This document shows, piece by piece, positions 22,189-33,080 of a DNA stretch of 64,000 nt. The notes under the pieces are model-generated. The model was not told the origin of the DNA and made no database searches. It saw only the letters and a list, made by a program, of their open reading frames with translations. The stretch covers positions 179,171,049 through 179,235,048 of the forward strand of contig CAKMRJ010005634.1 in the NCBI GenBank assembly GCA_928212115.1, written 5' to 3'. This DNA is from Lactuca virosa (Eukaryota > Streptophyta > Magnoliopsida > Asterales > Asteraceae). The first letter of the stretch is position 1; every line of letters begins with the position of its first letter. A program made the position numbers and the translations under genes.

Positions 22189-25100
22189 ATGTCTTCCAAC
22201 AATGCTTCTGGCTCAAACCCAACAGGCTCCTTTTCCCTTATGAACTTGTGTGGTAAGGTCATCTTTGATGGATCCAATTTCAATGAGTGGATCAGAAACA
22301 TCAGAATGATTACCCGCTACGAGGACAAAGAATATGTCCTCGATAGGGAGCTTAAGGTTGTGAATGAAGCCACTGCTACTCCTGAAGAGTTTGCGGAGTT
22401 TGTTGCACATGAAAAGGATGCTACTAAAGTAGCATGCATCATGATGGCCACCATGACTCCTGAACTTCAAAAATCCTATGAAGATTTCTACCCCTATGAG
22501 ATGCACCTGGATCTGATGGAAAGGTACCATCAGAGCGCGCGTCAGGAGAGGTATGAAATCATCTCCTCCATGATAACCGCAAGGATGAAGGATGGTGAAC
22601 CCATCACCGGTCACTTGCAGAAGATGCAAAGGTTCGTTGACCGGTTGCTGAAGCTAAATGTTGACTTTCCTGAGGAAATGGCGATTGACATCATTCTCCA
22701 TTCCTTACCTCCAAGTTATGATCAGTTTCGTATGACTTATCATATGAACAAGGAGGAAGTCACACTTAGCAAACTTCAAGGACTCTTAAGGACAGCTGAA
22801 AATGGCCTTAAGGGTAAAGCGGTTGCTACTTCTACTCCTTCAACAGCCCCTGTTCTGGCTATTGGGCAGGGAAAGGGTAAGAAAAGGAAAAACCCTTCGA
22901 AGGGTACCAAGGGTAAGACTCTTGATGGTTCCTCTTCAAGTGGGACAAAGAAAGGTCCCATTACTCCTTCTTCAAACCCAAAGGAAGCACAATGCTTCTA
23001 TTGCCAGGATAAGGGACACTTCAAGCGAAGCTGCCCCAAATATCTGCAAGATCTAAAGGATGGGAAGGTTAAACCCACCCATGCAGGTATTTACACAATA
23101 TTGTCTAACAACTCATCTAATGCTAATTCTTGGGTGCTTGATACAGGGTGTGGTATTCACATTTGTACTGATTTGCAGGCACTAAGAAGAAGTGAGCAAG
23201 TGGAGCACAGGAAGATAAACTTAGTCATGGGCAACAGGAAAGCATCACCTGTTACCAAGATAGGAGTTTATTCTTTATTGCTTAATAATGGGTTAATGTT
23301 AGATTTGAATAAGTGTTGTTACTCGCCCGAAATGGCGAGAAATATTATTTCCTTTCATGGCTTGTACAAACAAGGTTTTACATTTTCATTTGATAATAAA
23401 AATGGTGCTATTAATGTTTATTACAATGATGTATTTTACTTTAAAGCATTACCTTGTGATGGTGTATATGAAGCCGTGAATGTTGTAGACAATCTAGGAA
23501 ATAATGTGTTGTATATTGATTCTTCAGATAGCTTGGATAAAGCATCCTTGTGGCATTGTCGTCTTGGACATGTTAACAAGAAGCGCATAGGCCAACTCCA
23601 AAAGGTTGGAGTCTTGGAATCATTTGACCTCAAGTCAGATGATAGTTGCGAGTCTTGTTTACTTGGAAAAATGACAAAGTCACCCTTCACAGGTACTTGT
23701 GATAGGGGTGAAGGTTTGTTGGACCTTGTACACACGGATGTGTGTGGGCCCTTCAGAGTTGCTACAAGGGATGCTAATCGCTATTATGTGACTTTTACTG
23801 ATGATTACAGTAGATATGGATATATTTACTTAATCAAGCATAAGTCAGAAACCTTTGAAAAGTTCAAAGAGTTTAAGCAGGAAGTTGAGAATCAATTGGG
23901 CAGGAACATCACGATGCTCCGATCCGATCGAGGAGGAGAGTATCTTAGCATTGAGTTCCTTGACTATCTTAAGGAATGTGGGATTGTCTCACAATTGACA
24001 CCTCCCAGAACACCACAGTTGAATGGTGTAGCTGAGAGGCGCAATCGAACCTTGTTGGATATGGTTCGTTCCATGATGAGTCGAGCTTCATTACCAATCT
24101 CTTTCTGGGGGTATGCCTTAGAGACTGCCGCCCATATCCTTAATCTAGTCCCTACTAAAAGGTTGCCAAAACACCTCACGAGATGTGGACTGGGAAAGTT
24201 CCCAATTTGGACCACATCAAGATTTGGGGTTGTGAAGCTTTCGTGAGGCGTGAGACTCATGATAAGCTTGAACCTCGAAGTGAGAGGTGTTTTTTCATCG
24301 GCTACCCACAGAGATCCTTTGGTTACCTCTTCTACAGACCTAGTGATAATGTGGTTTTTGTAGCAAGAAGAGGAGTCTTTCGTGAGAGAGAATTCATAAG
24401 CCAAGGGGACAGTGGGAGGCAAATTGACCTTGAAGAGCTTCAAGAGTCAAGTGGTGAAGGAACCTCTAATGCTATCGACCAACCTGAGGAGGAAACTCCT
24501 GTTGATCCGATAGATGAGTCTGTACCTCCAAGACGTTCCACTAGGGTGAGGAACACACCTGATTTTTATTATGGTTATCACATCACCACTGAAGGTGATA
24601 CATTTATTAGTGATAGTACACTAATAGATTTGGATGAACCTAATAATTACAGGGAAGCCATGGCAGGCCCTGAGTCTGCTAAATGGAAGGAGGCTATGGA
24701 CAGCGAGATTCAGTCCATGTATGACAATCAAGTTTGGAACTTGGTTAACAATGTACCAGGTCGTAAGACAGTTGGGTGCAAATGGATCTTCAAGAAGAAG
24801 ACCGACATGGATGGGAAGGTACACACTTATAAAGCGCGACTGGTTGCGAAGGGCTTTACTCAAACTCCGGGAGTTGACTATGATGAGACCTTCTCACCAG
24901 TAGCTAAATTAAGTCTATTAGAGTATTGTTAGCCATAGCTGCATTTCATGATTATGAAATATGGCAAATGGATGTCAAAACCGCTTTCCTTAATGGAAAG
25001 TTGGCTGAGGATGTTTACATGGCTCAACCAGAGGGTTTTGTCGATACAAGATACCCTAATAGAGTGTGTAAGCTTGATAAATCCATTTATGGATTGAAAC

Positions 25101-26218
25101 AAGCATCTCGCAGATGGAATCTTTGCTTTGATGAGAAAGTCAAAGAGTTTGGCTTTTTTAGGAGTGAGGATGAGTCTTGTGTGTATGTCAGGGCTAGTGG
25201 GAGCATAGTTAGCTTCTTGGTGTTGTATGTGGATGACATACTTCTCATAGGAAACGACGTCCCAACCTTGCAGGAGGTTAAGTCCTGGCTTGGGAAGTGT
25301 TTCGCTATGAAGGACCTTGGGGAAGCTGCCTATATCCTAGGGATAAGGATATTGAGAGATAGGAGTAAGAGACTAATTGGACTTAGTCAAAGTACTTATG
25401 TGGATAAGGTACTGAAGAGGTTCAGTATGCAAGATTCCAAGAAAGGAGAATTACCAATCCAGAGTAATGCCAAGCTGAGTAAGACTCAGAGTCCGAGTAC
25501 AGAGGCTGAGATAGCTGAAATGAGTCATATACCATATGCTTCCGCTGTGGGCTCGATCATGTATGCTATGACTTGTACTCGCCCTGATGTGGCCTTTGCT
25601 TTGAGCATGGTCAGTAGATATCAAGGGAACCCTGGCAAGGCACACTGGACAGCGGTAAAGAACATTCTCAAGTATCTGCGGAGGACTAAGGATTGGGTCC
25701 TTACCCTCGGGGGCAGTGATGACTTGAGAGTGGAAGGATATAGCGATGCTAGCTTTCAGACTGATAGGGATAATTTCCGCTCTCAGTCAGGCTGGGTCTT
25801 TATCCTAAATGGAGGGGCAATTACTTGGAAAAGTTCCAAGCAGGAGACAGTAGCTGATTCTACTTGTGAATCAGAGTACATAGCAGCAAGTGAAGCAGCT
25901 AAGGAGGCGATATGGCTAAAGAACTTCATCGGAGACCTTGGAGTTGTACCAGCTATAAAAGAGCCAATGGAAATTTTCTGTGACAGCGAAAGTGCGGTTG
26001 CTTTGGCTAAGGAACCAAGAGATCACGGGAGATCTAGGCACATTGACAGAAAATACCATTTCATAAGACATCGAATAGAAGAAGGACTCCTCGTGGCTAA
26101 GAGGGTATCATCAGATGAGAACCCGGCAGATCCCCTCACGAAGGGACTGAGCAGGGTTAAGCATTTACAGCATGCGAGGCGCATTGGGCTGAAGGATGAT
26201 ATTAGTTTCAATAATTAG
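22189..26218 (+). pseudogene. Gag-Pol polyprotein of Copia element C (two frameshifts)
   Basis: The ATG at 22189 is preferred over 22132 because it abuts the predicted splice acceptor and matches E's start at 39172. Domains in order: capsid-type Gag (codons 20-210), zinc knuckle CFYCQDKGHFKRSC (about 268), protease LDTGCG (about 315), GAG-pre-integrase (LWHCRLGHVN, about 450). The integrase core follows from about 510, with acidic residues in HTDVCGP, RSDRGGEY and GVAERRN. After a frameshift near 24170-24180 come the integrase tail and RT start (24183-24932). A second frameshift lies near 24905-24925. The frame from 24926 has RT with YGLKQAS and YVDDILL, then RNase H (ADSTCESEY, FCDSESA) to 26218. 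Otherwise intact; it would need only two single-base events, which may be sequencing errors. Confidence 0.9.
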
Positions 26219-27059
26219 ATTCCTGAAACTTGTAAAATGTAATTGACATTTGATGATAAATAAAAGTTGTTATTTATTTATGAGTAAGGTGTTACTATCT
26301 TATGTTGATTGTTTACTATGTTTCAATTTTGCATGTTTTTACTTCCAGAATAATTATGTTATTATTCAAACCATCCACAGTCAGTCAAACTTTGGAAGTA
26401 AGTATTGATTTAAGACTGTCATGAATTTGGCTTGTATGATTTGTCTAAAAGTGCTTTGGACAATGCAATGGTTGCTACAACATTCATGAGTACTCATAAG
26501 GGCTGAGTATTGGATCCAACCCACGCTCACTTGCATCACTTCATGGAATTTATCTCGAGTGATCGTGAGACGGTAATATCATATAAATCTTCAAACCTAG
26601 AGATATGAGTTGTTGACTATGAGTTGGTTATTCATTGATTGCACGAAAACGCATTGGTAACTCGATGTCATAAAACGTGCCTTTGTGAGTAATTCAACAA
26701 GTAGTTAGTACAAGCATATCAGTCGAAGTTTATCTGTTCCTTCTAGAAATAGAAGCGATATCTGGGCCCCTCGATGATTTGGTTTTGACCTATGTACCGG
26801 GCCCGGTCAGAACCTAATTGATGTGTTCAATTTAGTTCTATGTCGAAACAAATCAGAGATCGAGAAACAAATGCTGGACAATAAGTAAGACCATGTTCCA
26901 TGTGTTTGTCCGGCTGATATCATGAGAACAGAGGATTATATGATCACTTATCTTAAATGGCGTATCATCATCATCTCAGTTCCGAGAGACTTTGAAAGAG
27001 CTACGATTGCTAGTCGGATTTTGAAGTCATATTCGCAAATATAGTTATTAGACTTATCC
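26219..27059 (+). other. 3' non-coding region of element C
   Basis: About 840 bases between the pol stop and the polypurine tract, with no ORF. It aligns by eye with 42940-43701 in element E, for example around CCCACGCTCACTTG and CGAGTGAT, so this untranslated segment is conserved in the family. Confidence 0.7.
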
Positions 27060-27069
27060 AAGTGGGAGA
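27060..27069 (+). promoter_or_regulatory. Polypurine tract of C
   Basis: AAGTGGGAGA, one base before the 3' LTR. Confidence 0.8.
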
Positions 27070-27070
27070 C

Positions 27071-27855
27071 TGTTGGATATAGTGTCTAAGTCCATAACTT
27101 TATTTGGTATGTACTTGACCCGACCCGGCATGGTCCATTTGGGTTGCATGGCATTGCAATACTTGGATAGACTAAATGAGAGAATAAGGCACTTATGATT
27201 ATTAATATATTATAAGTTCTAATATATTAATAATAGTATTATTTAATTAGTATTGATCAAGTATTAATCTAGGATTAATTTGGTGATCAAAGTGAGACTA
27301 ATTAAATATATAGGGTTGATTATGACAATCATCAATTCTTTTATGGTGGATTAATGATCCATAGTTTATGGGTTATGGATGTAACCAAATGGAGCTCCAT
27401 GGATGGTCCATGGGAGTTACAAATCCATGGGTCATGGGAAATCAAGAGTCATGACAATTAAGGGCATTCATGTGTAAACCCTAATTGTGACAACACTATA
27501 AAAGGAACCCTATAGCTAGCAAAAAGTGGAGCTAGTGGACATAGTGTTACTAGAGAGGGCATAACCAATTTTGAGTGCTAGAAGTATTCTCTCAAGTTAT
27601 TCCAAATCTTGTGGTGTTGTGTGAAGCATTTGAGGCACAACATTTTGGGTGCTAGGCTCACAAAGTCTTGAAGGAATCCAAGCAACAACAAGGTATGTAT
27701 TTCTACTAGTTTTATGTTTTATGTAATCCCCATGCCATGCTAGTTAGGAAATAACCTTGAAAAAGTAATTTGCATGTATATAGAGAAAACATAGATTCAA
27801 GGTTATTAGGGTTGCATGTACACTTAGGAAGTGTTAGAATGCTCAAAACCCATCA
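27071..27855 (+). mobile_element. 3' LTR of element C
   Basis: 785 bp, TGTTGGATAT to AAACCCATCA, followed by the TSD TCCCC (27856-27860) and the resumed extra ORF of A. Confidence 0.9.
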
Positions 27856-27860
27856 TCCCC
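27856..27860. repeat. Target-site duplication of element C, right copy
   Basis: TCCCC, matching 14421-14425. Confidence 0.85.
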
Positions 27861-30255
27861 TTTGGGTTCGAATTCTCCAAAAGTCTCACAACCACTTATC
27901 ATAGAAAATGTTTCGACTCCAACAACAACAACTCCAATCGAGATTATTGTCACCAAATCAATTACTGAAACGCTTCCAATTTCTCCAATTGTTGCAAACG
28001 TATCTAATACGGATGCACATGTTGTGGTGAGTGTTCCTCCATCTTCTCAAGGTAATCCTGAACCTATTTCCAGTACCTTTGTTTCACTTCCACCATTTAT
28101 TACACCTGTTTCCACTACCAATCCTTCACCAACTTTCGATCAAGTCTTCAACCAACCCTTCACTGCACTCTTTCCATCACAATCCACTGATCCACCAAAA
28201 CCAAATTCCGATGAAGAAACTGATGGCAGAGGTTTCTGAGGAACGTTTGATGATCTTCATTTCGATTCGGAAGAAGAGGATACACCAGATCACATGTTGA
28301 TGTCTGGTAAGCAGTTCAAGATCCTCAATCGAAAACTCAATGCTATTCTTCAATCACAAGCTGATTTCGGATCAAAGAACTCAGTATCTGGGATTGAAGT
28401 AGATGTGATGCTCAAAGCTGTGGAGCTTCGCATGCAAAAAAAATGGATGTTATGGATAAAAATAACGAATTGAGGGTCAAAGCTCAGACTGATTCGTTCA
28501 ATTTGCACTTAACAATCTTCGTTTGACAACAAAAGAACGACATGTTCTTTTTGTGAAAGATGTCAAGACAGTAAGGGAAGATGTCAATCGAAAGCTTGAG
28601 GAGCTGAAGGTTGAAGTTACAAAAGAACTGAATGTGCTGAATACCAATTATTCGACAATCAAGTCGAATGTTGACACTATTGCAACTGCTGTCCGAATGG
28701 TTGTTGAATGGTATCAAGCTTTAACTCCAAAGTTTGATGCAAATGATACAGCTGATGCTTAGCATTTCGAAAAGATGGGTGTTTTGCTTAGGGAATTAAA
28801 AGAGTTAGTGTCGAAGCCAGCTCCTACTTCGTTTTTAACTCCTGAGTTTTTAACTCAGAAGTTACATTCTTTGGATCAAGCCATTCAGAAGGCTGTGGCT
28901 CCTATTTCAAAGTTTTCAAACATGTTACCCACTGGTGCCCCACCTGTTGTCACAAGGGTGCAAGGGGGAGAAAAGAAAACTCAAGAAAGCAAACCTTCGA
29001 AAGTTACAAAAGTGGTTGATAAGCCGAAAAAGATTGAGAAGATTGTTAATACTGCTGGTGAAGTAACGAAAATTGTATCTACTCAAGTCACAACTCCTAT
29101 AGTTCCGAAGGTGAATACAACAGAATCCATCAAGACAACAACAAGACCCATTCTGAAGGGGATTGTGTTTAATTCGACAACTGAAGAAGGGAGTTCAAGT
29201 TCGTCAAAACCAAAGGTTTCAGAAGGTGATAGAGATAAAGGAAAAGTGATTGTGGTTGAAAAATCAAAGGAAGAGAAAAAGGCCGAAATTGAAGCTGAAA
29301 TGGATAAGCAAAGGAAAATACAAAGCATACTGAGACTTCGTGAAAGTGATCCACCTGGTATCGAAAAGGGAGATCCAAAGAAGTTTTACAGTTATGAGAA
29401 TATTGAAGCAAGAGTTGCTTACAATCACATGCATGCGTTTGAGAAGAAGCCAAAGAAAAGCTATTATATCACTAACACTAATAGGAGTCAGCTTGATTTC
29501 CCAGTGAACGAAATGATGTTTATCATGGCTCAATACAAGATTGTGGAGAAGTTCGACAATGAGGATGATTATATCCATATGAAACTTAGGTTTCATGCAG
29601 TTGTTGGAAAAGAACCAGAAGAGATATGGTCTTTGGTGAAAATCAAGAAAGTTATCAGTATAACAAAGGATGTGATGTTCGGGAGTATGATACAAAATTT
29701 TAGTATCATGTTGTAAGAGCGAACAATCAAGTTTGTGATTTTTCAGTTGCTGATTTCCCTCTAATGAACTTGAATGATCTGATTCAAGTTGCATTGATTC
29801 TGAAAGACATAGAGGTTTCGCAACTTCAGGGAACTGACAAAGACGTTTTGAGGCTTGGGCTTGCGCATATCAAAATCTTCATAGACAATTACTATGACTG
29901 TCTAGCATTGACTGATGTGGATTTAGCATCAGTAATGGGAAAGGAAGTGAAAGTTGCAATGGCATTGTCGAAGACTCAAGTTGAATTGAAGAAGTATGCT
30001 GATGGGGAGATTTGCTTAAAACCTTTTGGAATGGTATTTGATGGAAAAGACAAGAATGGCAAAGCTAAGAGGTTTTTGTTCTAGACTTCAGAGATTGAAA
30101 GATATACCACTTCGCAATATATGAACTTCATTGTTCATATGAATAATTGCAAGAAGAATAATAATGGTGATAAGATGGAGTTAAGGAAGATTATGACATG
30201 GTATTCTGAGATACGAAGGATGATGCATTTTGTTGCACAGATTCTCACGAATTGA
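27861..30255 (+). pseudogene. Extra 3' ORF of element A, C-terminal part
   Basis: It continues the frame left at 14425. It opens with a Thr/Pro/Ser-rich stretch to an in-frame TGA at 28237 (likely a decayed CGA), then an acidic segment. After a frameshift near 28440-28520 comes a predicted coiled coil (28557-28710, heptad-like VKTVREDVNRKLEELKVEV). An Ala/Pro segment and a Lys/Glu-rich region follow (29100-29330). A further shift near 29700 leads to a last domain with a TAG at 30082 and the final TGA at 30253-30255. With the N-terminal part the protein is about 1200 residues. No hydrophobic membrane anchor is visible. Function unknown. Confidence 0.6.
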
Positions 30256-30271
30256 GAATTTCGACATGATT

Positions 30272-30285
30272 ACAAAGGGGGAGAT
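30272..30285 (+). promoter_or_regulatory. Polypurine tract of A
   Basis: AAAGGGGGAGAT directly before the 3' LTR start TGTAGAGTCG. Confidence 0.85.
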
Positions 30286-30591
30286 TGTAGAGTCGAAATA
30301 TATTGTAATATGTCGAAGTCTGTGTAATTGTCTTTTTCGTATGTTTCTTTATGTATTTACTAAGGCATCTGTTTTACGAAGCTTTAATGTCTAGCCTTAG
30401 TATTTTTTGTACTTTCAGTCTCCTATAAATAGGAGCTGAACATAGAGTGGATAGTAGAGTTTTTCCATTTTCTATTATCGTTTTGTACTCGTGTTCATTG
30501 GAAATAATATGAGCTAAACCAGACCTTATTTACTTCTTGTGTTCATCTTTACTCTGATTTTGATTCTCATACTCGATAAATCACTTCTACA
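30286..30591 (+). mobile_element. 3' LTR of element A
   Basis: 306 bp, TGTAGAGTCG to CTTCTACA, about 8 substitutions from the 5' LTR. It is followed by ATCCA (30592-30596). Confidence 0.9.
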
Positions 30592-30596
30592 ATCCA
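30592..30596. repeat. Target-site duplication of element A, right copy
   Basis: ATCCA, matching 3156-3160, then D LTR sequence resumes. Confidence 0.9.
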
Positions 30597-32537
30597 CTGA
30601 ACCCGAAACAATAAATTGAAACTGAAAGCCCGAAAGCTTAGTGAGTTACCCCCAAAATACCCATACACAGAACAATACACATATAATAACAAACAACATA
30701 CTATGGGTCCAATCATCCATCGGGATGGAATACCCCAGGCCCTCAACCATTGGGTTGGAATGCCAACATACCGATACACTTCACATAACAATATACAAAT
30801 AACAGCATGTACTGGGTCCATAGCTTTACAGACTGGATTACCCCTGGGCCTACAGTGTGAGTCTAGATTGCCTTCTGGGCCCACAGCTCACATCTGGATT
30901 GCCACCGAGCCCACATTACAGGTCTTCCTTAGCTCGCATCTGTAATGCTCCCGGGTTTGTTGGTTACCGCACGGAGCAATTTCTCCTCAACCCATCCCAC
31001 ATAATATGTCAACATATAACAAAAATAATGCACATGCAGATAATCACATGATACTACAGGTAGTCCTACAGATCCACCTAACTAGCATAACAACTAGCAT
31101 GTAGACAGTCAGACCAACTATAGGTCACTAAGCATAACCACATCCGATCTACCAGGATACCGATCTAACAGATCATACTAGCATATAACCATCCTATCTG
31201 CCAGGATACCGGACTAACATATCACAACAGTAATAATCCCAATAACAAAACAAAGGGCCGGCCTTGGTGCCTTAGACCCTTGAGTACAGTGAGGATAACT
31301 CACCTCGCAACTGACGTACTAAAGTGATAAGCTCCACTCTCGGATCACTGCCCCAACCTCCACCACCTATATTCACCATAGAACCATATTCATAAGTTTC
31401 CAATTTTCCCAAAATGCCCCAGAAGTCAACTAGTCAACCCTTGGTCAAAGTCAAAGTCAACAGTCAAGGTCAACAGTCCATGTTGACCCGACTAGTCGAG
31501 TATAACCAACCACTTGCCGAGTTCCTTGCATAACTCGTCAACTTGCCGAGTCACTTGAGTGACTCGTCGAGTTCCTAATGTTTGCGGCCGTAAACTCCTT
31601 GGCCAACTCATCGACTTTCCCTTCAACTCATCGAGTTCAAACGTGTCCAAAGGTTGGGAAAACCCTAGCTGACTCGCTGAGTTACTCTACTGACTCGCTG
31701 AGTCACTCTACTGACTCGTCGAGCCCACGACAATCTTCATCAGACTCGTCGAGTTGACCATGCTACTCGCCGAGTCCCTTCAGTCAATTATCCATTCAGA
31801 TGCTTTTTAAGCCATGTTAAGGTTGCATATTGCAGATCCAACTTCCCAAGGCATGCTTATCAGGTAAAGTTGCAAAATTTACGTGCATGCAAGGCTCTAA
31901 AGTCTCATAATGACAAAACCAAGCTTGCAATGGAGTTTTACACTTAAGGAGGGGTTCATACTTGCCAAAGCGGATAGCTTTATGGACTTACAAACAAAAG
32001 AGAGTTCAGATCTGAAGTTACAACTTTAGATCTGAGCTCATACCCAAGAATAACTTCATAATATGCTAGAAAAGCCCAAATCTTTAACCAAATGAGATCT
32101 AGAATGAAATAAGGTCAAGGTAACAACTTGATACCTTCCAAAAGATGCCAACTGAGCTAGATATAAGATCCCCACATGTTCTTTCCTTCTAGCCACTTTC
32201 TCTCCAAGTTCTCCTTACAAAGATCCTCCTTCCAAAGCTTAAAACACACAAGAATGATGCACACACATGGCTTAGGGTTTGCTGGACTCTCAAAAGGGTG
32301 CAATGGGGCTGAAGGAGGCTTATGATCCTTTAAATAGGGTGCAAAACCCCGGAAATTAGGGTTTCATCCCCCAGATCCTACTCGTCGAGTCCCTTCTTGG
32401 ACTCGGCGAGTAGGCCACTTAAACACGTGGACCAACCCGCTGCTACTCGATGACTCAGGAAACCAATTCATCGAGTAGACCTTGAAATCATGAGAATTTA
32501 TAACCATAAATTGATACTAAAGAATCGGGGCGTTACA
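30597..32537 (-). mobile_element. 3' LTR of D, inner fragment
   Basis: Colinear with 45097-46991. Ends GGGGCGTTACA at 32537. Relative to the 5' LTR it carries extra GACTCGCTGAGT-type units near 31670-31740. Small frames here are only LTR sequence. Confidence 0.9.
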
Positions 32538-32551
32538 ATTCTCCCCCACTT
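32538..32551 (-). promoter_or_regulatory. Polypurine tract of D
   Basis: On the minus strand AAGTGGGGGAGAAT directly precedes the LTR start TGTAACGCCCC. Confidence 0.8.
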
Positions 32552-33080
32552 GAACTAGACTTCGTCCTCGAAGTCTGCTGCGGTGAACATCCTCGGATGG
32601 TGCTCCAGCATCTCTGCCTCCGGCTCCCACGTCCACTCGGACCCTATTTGGTGCTCCTACTGTACCTTTACCAAAGGTACCTCCTTGTTCTGCAGAACCT
32701 TCACCCTTCTCTTCAGAATGGCCACATGCCTCTCAACATAATCCAGTCGCTCACCGACCTGAATGTCATCCAACGATACTACGACCTCCTGATCCATGAC
32801 GCACTCTCGCAACTGCGAAACATGAAAGGTGATGTGAATCCCAATCGAACCTTTTCACGAGGTCTATCCTTCATGTCACTTAGCCAACTTGACAAAATCC
32901 TGATGATCCAAAGTATCGGAAACCCAACTTTTCCTCTTCCCAAAGTGAACCCCTTTTGTTCTGACAGGATATTTGTCCCAAAGATATCATACCAAATCGA
33001 TTCACTAAAACGCGAACACACATGCCTGGCCCAATCAGCCTCGGGTTGGAATACCAAACATATCAGGTCCAATCAATCAT
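32552..33080 (-). pseudogene. 3' end of Gypsy pol of D (integrase C-terminus)
   Basis: Reading the minus strand, fragments in shifting frames include RGKVGFRYFG, LDDIQVGERLDYVE and SEWTWEPEAEM, followed by DFEDEV near the tract. These match the conserved tail of Tekay/Del-type Gypsy polyproteins. Stops and shifts break it; nothing catalytic remains. Confidence 0.65.

Larger units (their letters stand above)
14426..27855 (+). mobile_element. Copia element C, with a suspect internal duplication
   Basis: TCCCC flanks the LTR start at 14426 and the LTR end at 27855. The true element is most simply LTR (19892-20675), interior, LTR (27071-27855), about 8.0 kb. The extra 5466 bp at 14426-19891 looks like an assembly duplication. 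The paired LTRs are almost identical, so insertion is recent, later than A. Confidence 0.8.
3161..30591 (+). mobile_element. Copia element A with an extra 3' open reading frame
   Basis: LTRs of about 307 bp (3161-3467 and 30286-30591) are flanked by ATCCA. The order is LTR, primer-binding site, gag, protease, integrase, reverse transcriptase, RNase H, a 1.5-1.7 kb spacer, a large extra ORF, polypurine tract, LTR. Integrase before reverse transcriptase marks it as Ty1/copia, and the extra ORF after pol recalls the SIRE/Maximus lineage, although these LTRs are short for that group. The element is about 13.5 kb without nested C and the hAT-like insertion. By eye the LTRs differ at about 8 sites. 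Every coding region is broken. Confidence 0.85.

Noticed and set aside
30616..30945. Open frames in D-type LTRs (also near 18000 and 45200) as small host genes
   Set aside because: They recur in every copy of the LTR, overlap non-coding LTR sequence on both strands and have no domain.
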